Shown: positions 1 to 9,022, numbered from the stretch's first letter. The stretch: 64,000 nucleotides of DNA from Pseudomonas wadenswilerensis (GCF_900497695.1 NZ_UIDD01000011.1:1-64000), one strand, 5' to 3'. The notes: generated by a model not told the origin, from the letters alone. Made by a program: numbers and translations.

Positions 1-871
1 TCAGCACCCGTATGCAAGCTACGAGTGCCACCTTGGCGCACTTGCCACGTGCCCGAAGTGCTTCGTAGCGTGCTTTAAATTCTGTGTTGTGACGGATGAT
101 GATCCAGCTCGACATGTACAGCACTCGCCTTACATGGGCCCGACCACCCCATATCTGGCGGTGCCCTCGATGGCTACCACTATCGTTGTTGTAAGGCGCT
201 ACGCCCACCAGAGCAGCGATCTGACGGCGGTCCAACTGCCCCAGTTCAGGCAGTGAGGCGAGCAGATTTGCGGCGGTTACTCGACCGATTCCGGTCACTG
301 CCAATAACTGACGCGCCCTGGTATCGTCCAGTTGCACCATCGCCTGATCAATTTCTTCGTCGAGGCGTTTGATCAGCACTTTCAGCTGCTCTATATGCTC
401 ATCGAAGTGGGCCATCACTGTTGCCGAGCGACATTGCTGGCGACGCCGCTTGTCGTCATCACGGCTCTGCACAAATTGGGCGCGCTGCTTCACCAACTCG
501 CGCAGCTCTTCGCGTTCCGGGCTGATCGGTTGGCTTTGAGGAACGCTGAGGTGTGCAGCGAAGTCCGCAAGGACTTCGGCGTCGATCTTGTCGGTTTTGG
601 CTTTTTTACCCATGGCATCGGCGAATTTCCGGGCACGGGCTGGGTTGATGCAGATGGTTTCCAGTCCTGCTGAGGCCAGGGCGATCAACACATCTTTCTC
701 GTAGCCGCCTGTCGCTTCGATCAGCACTCGGCTGATATTGAAGTCCTTCAGACGCTCAAGCAACGCCTCGAAGCCTGCGGAGTTGTTGGCCACTTCGAAG
801 CGGATTTTCTGAGGTTTGATGCAGATTTCCAAAGTGGCTTTGGCAGTGTCGATTCCAACAGAAGACAACAT
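1..871 (-). CDS. IS110-family transposase, C-terminus cut off by window edge
   Basis: The frame is open from an ATG at 871 to the window start, giving 290 codons with no stop; IS110 transposases are usually about 310-340 residues, so only the C-terminal tail is missing. The N-terminal RuvC-like DEDD domain is visible: VGIDTAKATLEI with D8, IEATGGYEKD with E52, and KTDKIDAEVL with D94 and D97. The C-terminal half carries the Transposase_20 type region (LLAVTGIGRVTAANLLASLP, then RRQIAALVGVAPYNNDSG), followed by a Ser-containing segment (RRVLYMSS) where the family's proposed nucleophilic Ser lies. The enzyme would perform RNA-guided recombination of its own element. The non-coding end lies immediately upstream (872 to about 1074). 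Family assignment is firm; which named IS it is cannot be read here. Confidence 0.93.
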   Translation of the reverse strand, partial: MLSSVGIDTAKATLEICIKPQKIRFEVANNSAGFEALLERLKDFNISRVLIEATGGYEKDVLIALASAGLETICINPARARKFADAMGKKAKTDKIDAEVLADFAAHLSVPQSQPISPEREELRELVKQRAQFVQSRDDDKRRRQQCRSATVMAHFDEHIEQLKVLIKRLDEEIDQAMVQLDDTRARQLLAVTGIGRVTAANLLASLPELGQLDRRQIAALVGVAPYNNDSGSHRGHRQIWGGRAHVRRVLYMSSWIIIRHNTEFKARYEALRARGKCAKVALVACIRVL

Positions 872-1070
872 GGCTGAACCCTCTTACACTCAGTTGTGAG
901 AGCGCTCTGGCTTGGCCCACGCTTGTGATTCGAGAGGCGCTCAATCAACTGTTCGGGCTCGGGCCAGAGTGGAGAGGTGAATGGCAGCTTTGCTCCCACA
1001 CGTGCTTTAAGCACTACCGGCGTACAGCTTGCCATTCACCGCTCTCACTTCTGATTCTATTCCTTCCTCA
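872..1070 (-). ncRNA. Candidate IS110 bridge RNA region
   Basis: In IS110 elements of the IS621 type, the guide ('bridge') RNA is transcribed from the non-coding end just upstream of the transposase. This 200-base stretch has no convincing gene and has structure. GGTGAATGGCA at 976-986 pairs perfectly with TGCCATTCACC at 1030-1040, with flanking GAGAG/CTCTC. Inside that stem lies a second hairpin, GTGCT-TTA-AGCAC, at about 1002-1014. Location and secondary structure fit a bridge RNA, but guide loops complementary to the target were not demonstrated. Confidence 0.4.
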
Positions 1071-1074
1071 AGAC

Positions 1075-1100
1075 ACAAGCCGGCGTTGCCGGCGATGGGC
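1075..1100 (+). repeat. REP-like sequence beside the IS
   Basis: The sequence from AAGCCGGCGTTGCCGGCGAT through GGGC closely resembles the REP units elsewhere in the window, for example 46202-46225, where AGCCGGCCTTGCCGGCGATG is followed by GGCTGCG. Here the expected 5' part (TGTGGG) is missing, as if the IS entered the REP at its edge. The inverted repeat GCCGGC-GTT-GCCGGC directly follows the tadA stop codon and could also act as a weak 3' hairpin for tadA. Confidence 0.6.
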
Positions 1101-1583
1101 TCAGGCCTTCGCCCGCCGCGCCTTGAAGAACTCGGACAGAATCGTCCCGCACTCCTCTGCCAGCACGCCCCCCTCGAATAGCACCCGGTGATTCAGAAAG
1201 CCCTGGCTAAAGAACTGCCCCTGGCTCTGCACCACGCCCGCCTTGGGCTCCAGCGCGCCGTACACCACCCGGTTGATCCGCGAATGAACGATCAGCCCGG
1301 CGCACATGCTGCACGGCTCCAGCGTCACGTACAGGGTACTGCCCGGCAGCCGGTAGTTGCTCGCTGCCTGGGCGGCGGCACGGATGGCGACCATCTCGGC
1401 ATGGGCGCTGGGATCGCTGCCGCTGATCGGACAGTTGAAGCCACGGCCAATCACCTGGCCATGCTGGACCAGCACCGCGCCGACCGGCACTTCGCCCATG
1501 GCCGCGCCTTGCGCCGCCAGCTCAAGCGCCAGGCGCATGAATTCCTGATCGCGGCTGCGATCGATGATTTGCGGTTGGCGCAT
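1101..1583 (-). CDS. tadA: tRNA-specific adenosine deaminase TadA
   Basis: Converts A34 to inosine in the tRNA-Arg(ACG) anticodon, an essential cytoplasmic reaction. The cytidine/deoxycytidylate-deaminase fold is plain: the zinc-binding and catalytic HAE motif (H about 61, E about 63) and PCSMC (two Cys at about 91 and 94), with GEVPVGAVLV and NYRLPGSTLYVTLEP between them. Length of 160 residues is normal. A GTG one codon upstream (1586) is also in frame, but the ATG at 1583 overlaps the stop of the multicopper oxidase gene by one base (TGATG), which suggests translational coupling. It is followed by a REP-like hairpin and the IS110 element. Confidence 0.96.
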   Translation of the reverse strand: MRQPQIIDRSRDQEFMRLALELAAQGAAMGEVPVGAVLVQHGQVIGRGFNCPISGSDPSAHAEMVAIRAAAQAASNYRLPGSTLYVTLEPCSMCAGLIVHSRINRVVYGALEPKAGVVQSQGQFFSQGFLNHRVLFEGGVLAEECGTILSEFFKARRAKA

Positions 1584-2959
1584 CACGCCACCTCGATCGC
1601 GGCCATCAGGCCGGTTTCCATATGGTCGATCACGTGGCAGTGGAACATCCAGGTCCCCGGGTTATCGGCCACCAGCGCCACCCGCGCGCGCTCGTTCTTG
1701 CCCAGCAGGTAGGTGTCGGTGAAATAGGGCTCGACCTTGCGCTTGTTCGAGCCGATCACCTTGAAACTCATGCCGTGCAGGTGAATCGGGTGCTGATACT
1801 GGGTCATGTTCTTCAGCTCAAAGATGTAGCTCTTGCCCTTTTGCAGCGTGGCGATCGGCCGGTCGGCGCAGGTCTTGTCGGTGATGTCCCAGGCCTTGCC
1901 GTTGATCTGCCAGAGACTCGGTGGCTTGCCGTTGTCGGTGTTGACCGAGACCGAACCGACCCACTCGAAATTGAAGTTGAGCTTCTCGGCGTTGGCCAGG
2001 TCCGGTTCGGCAATCGGGTTGGCCGGCAGCGCCGGTGGCCAGTCGCCCGGAGCTTCGCTGCTGGCCACCGAACGCAGGGTGCCCAGGCGCACCGGGCCAT
2101 CGCGCAGCGACAACTCTTCACCGGCCGGCGGCATCTTGATCGCCAGGCAGATACGCATGCCCGGGCCCAACCAGTAGTCCTTGCCCAGCGGGCGCGGAGT
2201 GATGGGATTGCCGTCCAGCGCATAAACCCGGGCCTCGAAGTTGCCTTTGAGGTTGATACGGTAGGTCAGGGTGTTGTCGAGGTTGAGCAGGCGCACCCGC
2301 ACGATCTGCCCGGCAGGCATGTCGACCACGGCATTGGCCTGGCCATTGATGGTGATCAGCCGGCCAGCGGTGCCACCTCGGGCAGCCTCGCGCGGGATGC
2401 TGAAGGGCAGGTAAGTGCCCTGCTCGTCCACATGCCAGTTCTTCAGGCTCAGGGTGCGCTCGTGCTTGAAGCCGGTGGGTTCACGTTCCTCGACGATCAG
2501 CGGACCGACCAGGCCGCGGCCGAGCTCTTCGGAACTGTTGACGTGCGGGTGGTACCAGTAGCTGCCGGCATCCGGCACGCGGAACTTGTAGTCGAAGTAC
2601 TCCCCCGGCAACACCGGCAGCTGCGAGACATAGGGTACGCCGTCCATCTCCAGCGGCAGACGGATGCCATGCCAGTGAATGGTGGTGGCCACCGGCAGGT
2701 GGTTGATGAAGCGTACCCGCAGCCATTCGCCCTGGCGCACCCGCAGCTCGGTGCCCGGCGCCGACGGGCCGAAGGCCCAGGCCTCGGTCTTGAATCCGGA
2801 GACCAGCTCGACATCCAGCGGCGCGGCGATCAGTTCGTAGTCATGCCCGGCGTTCGGATCGGTACGCCCCAGCCAGTACCGGGACGCGCCACCGGCGCCC
2901 AGGCCAATCGCCACCAGGCCGGTCAGGCCACCGAGTATTTGTCGCCGGGTAAAGGACAT
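1583..2959 (-). CDS. Tat-exported multicopper oxidase
   Basis: A laccase/CueO-like three-cupredoxin oxidase of 458 residues, probably periplasmic. The N-terminus MSFTRRQILGG has a twin-arginine signal. All four copper clusters are present: HWHG (about 95), HPH (about 137), HPIHLHG (about 390) and WMFHCHVIDHMETG near the C-terminus, which supplies the type 1 Cys and the trinuclear His-Cys-His. Substrate is not evident; no Met-rich CueO-type insert is obvious. An in-frame ATG 33 bases upstream is less likely because the chosen start (2959) gives the Tat motif right at the N-terminus and has GAGGT upstream. It overlaps tadA by one base. A role in copper or metal oxidation is inference from the family. 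Confidence 0.9.
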   Translation of the reverse strand: MSFTRRQILGGLTGLVAIGLGAGGASRYWLGRTDPNAGHDYELIAAPLDVELVSGFKTEAWAFGPSAPGTELRVRQGEWLRVRFINHLPVATTIHWHGIRLPLEMDGVPYVSQLPVLPGEYFDYKFRVPDAGSYWYHPHVNSSEELGRGLVGPLIVEEREPTGFKHERTLSLKNWHVDEQGTYLPFSIPREAARGGTAGRLITINGQANAVVDMPAGQIVRVRLLNLDNTLTYRINLKGNFEARVYALDGNPITPRPLGKDYWLGPGMRICLAIKMPPAGEELSLRDGPVRLGTLRSVASSEAPGDWPPALPANPIAEPDLANAEKLNFNFEWVGSVSVNTDNGKPPSLWQINGKAWDITDKTCADRPIATLQKGKSYIFELKNMTQYQHPIHLHGMSFKVIGSNKRKVEPYFTDTYLLGKNERARVALVADNPGTWMFHCHVIDHMETGLMAAIEVA

Positions 2960-3090
2960 GCAGCAGGTACCTCGTAATGCCAGGAACAACATGCCGGTAC
3001 CGGGCTGAAAAGCGCCAAGGGACCGGCGATGAAGGGCGAATACGATACACCTGCAATTGAGAAAGATTAAGTGAAGAGTTGCCGCAGGGC

Positions 3091-5679
3091 CTAGCTTCCA
3101 GGCCTTATCACGCCTGGCGGGGCAGTAATGGCGTCACGAAACGCAACGGGCTGATCCTGCGTCTGCAGTGCCAGGCGCAAGTCCCCCTGTACGATACCGT
3201 CGGGGTTGCCCATGCTCGGCAAATAGTATTCACCTGCATCCAGGGTGATACCGGTCGCCTGTCCCGGCCCGGCATCGACCAGACGCAAGCCCGGCACCCC
3301 TTGCAGCTCCGCCAGACCCGGCACGCGCTTGTAAAAATTGCTGTGGGTGTTGCCGACCAAGGCCACCCATTTGCCTGCGCCAGTCTCGGCTTGCCCGGCG
3401 GAAACAATTCGGCTGGCATAGTAGTTCATGACCTTCTGCCGTAACGGATTGCCCGGGTGCTCGACCTCAAGGCCCTCCAGTTGATAGCTCGCGACACAAT
3501 CCACAGCCTGTACCCTGATATCGTTGGCCCGGGCTTTTCTAACCAGTTCCAGGAAGCTGTACCGCCCGGTGGTATCGGTGCGCTGCCCGACATCCAGCCG
3601 CTCCAGATAGCGCCGCAATTGCGCACTCATGCGCCCGCTGCGATGGAACAGGTCCAGGTCCGCTTGGTGCAGATCCGTCATCAGGTGCTCGAGATAAAGC
3701 GTGCGTACGCCTTTGGCATACATCGGCGTGAGGTTTTCCAGCAGCCAACGCTTGCTGGCGATCGAGTCGTGCGATTCGCCAATGACCACGCCGGCGTGCT
3801 CGTCGAACAATTCGATGAATGCCCGCTGCGGGCTGATCGAGGCCGCTGGCGGGTGAATCCTGAACCTGGGCAGGGTTATCCGGGTGAAGAAAGTCTCGGC
3901 ATCGGTGCGCAATTGCTGCCGAATCTGCTCCAGGCTATCGCGCACTTCCATCAGCGGCGACTCCGGGTCGTAGTAATCACCGCCGATCGCCCGCCGATTA
4001 CTTGCACTGACCAGTTCCAGCACCGCAGGCCGGGCCGGTTCGGGGACTTCATAGCGCCCTGGTACAGCCTCGAAGGGCGAATAATCCACCATTGCGGCCG
4101 CCGGCTCGGGCGTCAGCCCTCCCAGGCACTGGCCGCCCCCGCGCAAACAGGCGGACTCGAGCACGATCCACTGCCCCTGCTCGTCCAGGCGCACGGGTAT
4201 TACGCCATTGAAGGCAAACGGATTGTCTTCAGGAACAATCAACCAGGTACGCAAGGCCTGGTCATAGCGAACCCGGTAGGGTACGCCCTTGAGCTCGATG
4301 TACTGGGCACCATCAGCCAAAGTACTGACACCTTGCACAAGGCCGCTGGTAGCTGCTGGTTCATCGATGATCTCATTGCCTTCAAGCTGACCCAGCTCTT
4401 GCGCCGCACCACGCCCCAGCGGCAACAGAAACGGCAGGTTGAGCAGCAGGTCGACCCCGGCAAGGATGGCCCCGAGCAAGCCCGCCCGACGTTCTTCGGG
4501 GTTGTCGCCATCGACCGCCTGCTCGACGTTCAATGCAAGGCTCGCAGTACCTACAGCCACCGCCAGCAGTGCCAACGGCCAGCCGGCAGGCGCCACGGCA
4601 CCGAGCAGGCGCGAGGCCACGCCCAGGTAGCCCACCCACAACTGCGCACGCAGCTCGGCATTGGTGCGCAAGGCGGCATCGGTTTCAGCCTCCATGTGCC
4701 GCTTGGCGTTGTCGCGCATCCAGGTGAAAACCTCCCCTGTGATCGGCGCACGCTGAACCTGGCGGGCAAATGCCTGGAGGCTACCCTTCGCCCAACTGTC
4801 GAATTGATCGCGCTGCCTTTGCTGCGGATCACCGGAGAAATGCACCAACAGCTGTTCGCTGCTGGCAGGCGCCTGCAGCCAGCCGAACAACCACCCGGCC
4901 ACCTCTTGCTGGCGGCTGAACCCTTGAAAGGACGGCGTCGCACCGGGCAAATAGAGCACATGCTGACCGCCCGCCCCCTGCAACCAGATCACATCAGTTG
5001 ACAGCTGCCCGGCCAGGCTCAGTGTCGCGATATGAATCCCGGCGGCGGGCGGCTTCGCCTGGTCAAAATGCCGCAATTGCGGCATGACACTGCTGTCGAA
5101 ACCGACGGCATCGAACACCAGTTGCAACTGCTGTTCGTTCAGTTGCCCGCTCAAGCCCGCCTGCAGGGCTTCGGACAGGTAGTTGAGCTTGCTCAGTGTG
5201 CGAACGTCAGCGCCGTGATCGCTCCAGAATGCCGTCCTGCGTCGCAGGAAAGCCGCGCCGAAGTCCAGTTGCCACAGGGCATTGAGCACCTTCTGTGGAT
5301 CCAGGCGTACTTCGTTGGTTTCATCGAACCGTCGTGCTCCGGGTCCCTCGGTGTAGAAACCGCCGTACAGGAGCAGTAGATCGGCGTTGTCCTGATCACT
5401 GACGCGAAAGCGGCGCATCACCAGCTCAGTCAGGGTCATGGATTGAACGGGCGTGCCGTAATGCTCCCAACCTGTAAAGGTTCTGCTGCTACTGGCCGCT
5501 CCAGAGAAACGGTGCCAGTAGATGCGATCCGGATCTGCGATCAGGTTACCCTCGGTGCGCAGCAAGCTATTTGCAGCCTCACGAGCCTCGTTGTGCAGAT
5601 CGGGAAAGGCTTGCACAACCCGCAGGGCAATGGCTGACAGGTCGTTGTGCAATAACACGGACAACGGTGTTTCATTCAT
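3091..5679 (-). CDS. Large dermonecrotic/Mcf-type toxin-like protein with ChaN/EreA/PMT-C2-like C-terminal domain
   Basis: An 862-residue protein without a signal peptide. The N-terminal ~340 residues are rich in the patterns of Pseudomonas 'dermonecrotic toxin domain' proteins (for example YGGFYTEGPGARRF and NYLSEALQAG). Residues 347-425 form a hydrophobic Ala/Leu/Gly-rich segment (two helices separated by a charged turn) that could insert in a membrane. The C-terminal third carries GESH (634-637) followed by YLEHL (E663, H664) and later VALVGNTH; these acidic/His motifs match the EreA/ChaN/TraB/PMT-C2 fold found in 'membrane-targeted effector' toxins. A GGAGG lies 12 bases before the ATG. 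It stands alone, between the guaA terminator and the multicopper oxidase. Host target and secretion route are unknown; toxin activity is inferred from domain resemblance only. Confidence 0.65.
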   Translation of the reverse strand: MNETPLSVLLHNDLSAIALRVVQAFPDLHNEAREAANSLLRTEGNLIADPDRIYWHRFSGAASSSRTFTGWEHYGTPVQSMTLTELVMRRFRVSDQDNADLLLLYGGFYTEGPGARRFDETNEVRLDPQKVLNALWQLDFGAAFLRRRTAFWSDHGADVRTLSKLNYLSEALQAGLSGQLNEQQLQLVFDAVGFDSSVMPQLRHFDQAKPPAAGIHIATLSLAGQLSTDVIWLQGAGGQHVLYLPGATPSFQGFSRQQEVAGWLFGWLQAPASSEQLLVHFSGDPQQRQRDQFDSWAKGSLQAFARQVQRAPITGEVFTWMRDNAKRHMEAETDAALRTNAELRAQLWVGYLGVASRLLGAVAPAGWPLALLAVAVGTASLALNVEQAVDGDNPEERRAGLLGAILAGVDLLLNLPFLLPLGRGAAQELGQLEGNEIIDEPAATSGLVQGVSTLADGAQYIELKGVPYRVRYDQALRTWLIVPEDNPFAFNGVIPVRLDEQGQWIVLESACLRGGGQCLGGLTPEPAAAMVDYSPFEAVPGRYEVPEPARPAVLELVSASNRRAIGGDYYDPESPLMEVRDSLEQIRQQLRTDAETFFTRITLPRFRIHPPAASISPQRAFIELFDEHAGVVIGESHDSIASKRWLLENLTPMYAKGVRTLYLEHLMTDLHQADLDLFHRSGRMSAQLRRYLERLDVGQRTDTTGRYSFLELVRKARANDIRVQAVDCVASYQLEGLEVEHPGNPLRQKVMNYYASRIVSAGQAETGAGKWVALVGNTHSNFYKRVPGLAELQGVPGLRLVDAGPGQATGITLDAGEYYLPSMGNPDGIVQGDLRLALQTQDQPVAFRDAITAPPGVIRPGS

Positions 5680-5753
5680 GACGCTAGCCTCCGGTACAAG
5701 GGAGACCCACTGTGCGAGACAGCGTTGAACCGCGGCATTAGATAGTTATCGCG

Positions 5754-5793
5754 ACAAAAAAAGCGCCATGCCCCGAGGGGACATGGCGCTTTC
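5754..5793 (-). terminator. Rho-independent terminator of guaBA
   Basis: The stem AAGCGCCATG (5761-5770) pairs with CATGGCGCTT (5783-5792) around a CCCC/GGGG top. Read on the minus strand it ends in seven T. It lies just past the guaA stop and separates the gua operon from the toxin gene. Confidence 0.9.
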
Positions 5794-5810
5794 TCAAGCA
5801 ACCGGCGGGA

Positions 5811-7388
5811 TCATTCCCACTCGATGGTCGCTGGCGGCTTGCTCGACACGTCGTAGGTGACGCGGGAGATGCCTTCGATCTCGTTGATGATCCGGCCGCT
5901 GACGGTTTCCAGCAGCTCGTAAGGCAGGTGTGCCCAACGCGCGGTCATGAAGTCGATGGTCTCTACCGCACGCAGGGCCACGACCCAGGCGTAACGACGG
6001 CCGTCACCAACCACGCCCACCGATTTCACCGGCTGGAACACCACGAAGGCCTGGCTGACCTTGTGGTACCAGTCGGCCTTGCGCAGTTCTTCGATGAAGA
6101 TGTGGTCGGCGCGACGCAGCAGGTCGGCGTATTCCTTCTTCACTTCACCCAAGATGCGCACACCCAGGCCCGGGCCCGGGAACGGGTGACGGTAGACCAT
6201 GTCGTACGGCAGGCCCAGCTCCAGGCCAAGACGACGAACCTCATCCTTGAACAGCTCACGCAGCGGCTCGACCAGCTTGAGGTTCATCTCTTCCGGCAGG
6301 CCACCAACGTTGTGGTGCGACTTGATCACGTGGGCCTTGCCGCTCTTGGCGCCAGCCGACTCGATCACGTCCGGGTAGATGGTGCCCTGGGCCAGGTACT
6401 TGATGTTGTGCAGCTTGGTGGACTCGGCATCGAATACGTCGATGAAGGTGCGACCGATGATCTTGCGCTTCTTCTCAGGGTCAGCTTCGCCGGCCAGGTT
6501 GCTCAGGAACTGCTCTTCGGCATTGGCGCGGATTACCTTGACGCCCATGTTCTCGGCGAACATGGCCATCACTTGCTCGCCTTCGTGCAGGCGCAGCAGG
6601 CCGTTGTCGACGAACACGCAGGTCAGCTGGTCGCCGATGGCCTTGTGCAGCAGCGCAGCTACTACCGAGGAGTCAACGCCGCCGGACAGGCCGAGCAGGA
6701 CGTTGTCGCTGCCAACCTGGGCGCGAATCTGGGCGATGGCGTCTTCAGCGATGTGCGACGGGGTCCACAGCGCTTCGCAGCCGCAGATGTCGAGGATGAA
6801 GCGCGAGAGGATGCGACCGCCCTGCTTGGTGTGGGTCACTTCCGGGTGGAACTGCACGCCGTAGTAGCCGCGGGTGTCGTCGGCCATGCCGGCGATCGGG
6901 CAGCTCGGGGTGCTGGCCAGGATATGGAATTCTTCCGGGATGCGGGTGACCTTGTCACCGTGGCTCATCCACACGTCCAGGCCGAGGACGCCGTCGGCAT
7001 CGACGTGGTCTTCGATGCCGTCGAGCAGGCGGCTCTTGCCGACTACGTCGACGCGGGCGTAACCGAACTCACGCAGCTCGGAGCCTTCAACCTTGCCGCC
7101 CAGCTGTTCGGCCATGGTCTGCATGCCGTAGCAGATACCGAATACCGGTACGCCCAGGTCCCAGACGGCCTGTGGCGCGCGCGGGCTGTCGGCTTCGTGC
7201 ACGGACTCGGGACCGCCGGCGAGGATGATGCCGCGCGGGGCGAATTCGCGAATCGCTTCATCGTCCATGTCGAACGGGTGCAGTTCGCAATACACGCCGA
7301 TTTCGCGCACACGGCGGGCGATCAGCTGGGTGTACTGGGAACCGAAGTCGAGGATCAGGATGCGGTGAGCGTGAATGTCGAGGGCCAT
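5811..7388 (-). CDS. guaA: GMP synthase (glutamine-hydrolysing)
   Basis: Amidates XMP to GMP using glutamine and ATP, the last step of guanine nucleotide synthesis. The 525-residue protein has the class I amidotransferase domain first (GGPESV, then GICYGMQ with nucleophile C86, and the FHPEV His-Glu). The ATP pyrophosphatase P-loop LSGGVDSSVV follows, then the GMP synthase C-terminal dimerisation domain ending KPPATIEWE. It lies 79 bases downstream of guaB in the usual guaBA operon, with a strong GC hairpin between them and a terminator after it. Confidence 0.99.
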   Translation of the reverse strand: MALDIHAHRILILDFGSQYTQLIARRVREIGVYCELHPFDMDDEAIREFAPRGIILAGGPESVHEADSPRAPQAVWDLGVPVFGICYGMQTMAEQLGGKVEGSELREFGYARVDVVGKSRLLDGIEDHVDADGVLGLDVWMSHGDKVTRIPEEFHILASTPSCPIAGMADDTRGYYGVQFHPEVTHTKQGGRILSRFILDICGCEALWTPSHIAEDAIAQIRAQVGSDNVLLGLSGGVDSSVVAALLHKAIGDQLTCVFVDNGLLRLHEGEQVMAMFAENMGVKVIRANAEEQFLSNLAGEADPEKKRKIIGRTFIDVFDAESTKLHNIKYLAQGTIYPDVIESAGAKSGKAHVIKSHHNVGGLPEEMNLKLVEPLRELFKDEVRRLGLELGLPYDMVYRHPFPGPGLGVRILGEVKKEYADLLRRADHIFIEELRKADWYHKVSQAFVVFQPVKSVGVVGDGRRYAWVVALRAVETIDFMTARWAHLPYELLETVSGRIINEIEGISRVTYDVSSKPPATIEWE

Positions 7389-7421
7389 GACTCAATCTCG
7401 TCAGTGGAAATCGGAAACGAC

Positions 7422-7446
7422 GCGGGGCTGTCGATAACAGCCCCGC
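7422..7446 (-). other. Intergenic hairpin between guaB and guaA
   Basis: GCGGGGCTGT (7422-7431) and ACAGCCCCGC (7437-7446) form a perfect 10-bp stem with a 5-base loop. There is no T-run on either side, so it is more likely an mRNA processing or stability element, or a partial attenuator, than a full terminator. Confidence 0.6.
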
Positions 7447-7467
7447 TAGCAAGTGTTGCCTGAAGCA

Positions 7468-8937
7468 TCAACCTACGCGGTAGTTTGGCGCTTCTTTGGT
7501 GATTTGAACGTCATGCACGTGGGACTCGGCCATGCCGGCACCGGTGATGCGCACGAATTCAGGCTTGGTGCGCATCTCTTCGATGTTGGCGCTGCCGGTG
7601 TAACCCATCGAGGAACGCAGGCCGCCCATCAGCTGGTGGATGATCGCGGTCAGGGTGCCCTTGTACGGCACGCGGCCTTCGATACCTTCCGGTACCAGCT
7701 TCTCGGCACCGGCCGAGGAGTCCTGGAAGTAACGGTCCGAAGAACCCTGGGCCTGGGACATGGCGCCCAGCGAGCCCATGCCGCGGTAAGCCTTGTAGGA
7801 ACGACCCTGGAACAGCTCGATCTCGCCCGGGGCCTCTTCGGTACCGGCGAACATCGAACCCATCATCACCGCAGAAGCACCAGCAACGATGGCCTTGGAC
7901 AGGTCACCGGAGAAGCGGATGCCGCCGTCGGCGATCAGCGGGATGCCCGTGCCTTCGAGGGCGGCGGCGACGTTGGCGATGGCGCTGATCTGCGGCACAC
8001 CGACACCGGCGACGATACGGGTGGTGCAGATCGAGCCTGGGCCGATACCGACCTTGACCGCGTCAGCGCCGGCTTCGGCCAGGGCCTTGGCGGCAGCGCC
8101 GGTGGCGATGTTGCCGCCGATGACCTGAACCTGCGGGAAGTGCTCTTTGACCCAGCGAACGCGATCGATCACGCCCTTGGAGTGACCGTGAGCAGTGTCG
8201 ACCACCACCACGTCAACGCCCGCGGCAACCAGCGCCGCAACGCGGTCACCGGTGTCTTTGCCGGTACCGACCGCAGCACCGACACGCAGGCGACCCTGGT
8301 CGTCCTTGCTGGCCAGCGGGTAGGCCTTGGCTTTTTCGATGTCGTTGACGGTCATCATACCCTTGAGGGCGAATTTTTCGTCGACGATCAGCACGCGCTC
8401 GATGCGGTGCTTGTGCAGCAGCTCGCGGGCTTCGTTCTTGTCGGCGCCTTCGCTGACAGTGACCAGACGCTCTTTGGGCGTCATCACTTCACGTACGGTG
8501 GCATCCAGACGGTTTTCGAAGCGCACATCGCGGGAGGTGACGATACCGACCAGGTCGCCATCGTGGAGCACCGGTACACCGGAGATGTTGTGCAGGCGGG
8601 TCAGCTCGAACAGGTCACGTACCGTGGCGTCAGCCTCGATGGTGATCGGGTCCTTGACCACGCCAGCCTCGAACTTCTTGACCTTGCGCACTTCGGCAGC
8701 TTGCTGCTCGATGGTCATGTTCTTGTGGATGATGCCGATGCCGCCTTCCTGGGCCATGGCAATGGCCAGACGGGCTTCGGTCACGGTATCCATGGCGGCG
8801 GAAACCAACGGAATGTTCAGCTCGATGCCACGGGTCAAACGGGTCTTGAGACTGACTTCATTGGGTAGCACCTCTGAATAACCAGGCACTAGGAGAATGT
8901 CGTCGAAGGTCAGGGCTTCTTGGCTGATACGCAGCAT
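7468..8937 (-). CDS. guaB: IMP dehydrogenase
   Basis: Oxidises IMP to XMP with NAD+, the committed step to GMP. The start at 8937 (MLRISQEALTFDDILLVPGY) is the canonical N-terminus; an upstream in-frame ATG at 9009 would add 24 unconserved residues. The 489-residue protein has the TIM-barrel, the inserted pair of CBS domains (around residues 93-205, VRDLFELTRLHNISGVPVL), the catalytic loop GPGSICTTR with the active-site Cys, and the flap near GVEGRVPYKG-like sequence (EGIEGRVPYKGTL). First gene of the guaBA operon. Confidence 0.99.
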   Translation of the reverse strand: MLRISQEALTFDDILLVPGYSEVLPNEVSLKTRLTRGIELNIPLVSAAMDTVTEARLAIAMAQEGGIGIIHKNMTIEQQAAEVRKVKKFEAGVVKDPITIEADATVRDLFELTRLHNISGVPVLHDGDLVGIVTSRDVRFENRLDATVREVMTPKERLVTVSEGADKNEARELLHKHRIERVLIVDEKFALKGMMTVNDIEKAKAYPLASKDDQGRLRVGAAVGTGKDTGDRVAALVAAGVDVVVVDTAHGHSKGVIDRVRWVKEHFPQVQVIGGNIATGAAAKALAEAGADAVKVGIGPGSICTTRIVAGVGVPQISAIANVAAALEGTGIPLIADGGIRFSGDLSKAIVAGASAVMMGSMFAGTEEAPGEIELFQGRSYKAYRGMGSLGAMSQAQGSSDRYFQDSSAGAEKLVPEGIEGRVPYKGTLTAIIHQLMGGLRSSMGYTGSANIEEMRTKPEFVRITGAGMAESHVHDVQITKEAPNYRVG

Positions 8938-9022
8938 CGCGGGGGCTCCCGGGCGGGAAAAATGGAAGCGCGCCATTATACTCATCCCGTGCCCTTCGCT
9001 CAATGCCAAGATGGGCCTTCGG

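Larger units (their letters stand above)
1..1074 (-). mobile_element. IS110-family insertion sequence (one end inside the window)
   Basis: The element comprises the transposase gene and about 200 bases of non-coding sequence upstream of it. IS110 elements lack terminal inverted repeats, so the exact junction cannot be seen; I place it just before the REP-like sequence at 1075-1100, next to the tadA stop codon. Insertion beside a REP agrees with IS110-type elements of P. putida (ISPpu9, ISPpu10), which are known to target REP sequences. In the relatives I know, a membrane-bound lytic transglycosylase gene follows tadA at this place, so the element sits between tadA and that locus or beyond. 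Confidence 0.7.

Noticed and set aside
332..673. Plus-strand ORF of 113 codons in the IS
   Set aside because: It is the shadow of the IS110 transposase, whose domains and catalytic residues are read on the other strand.
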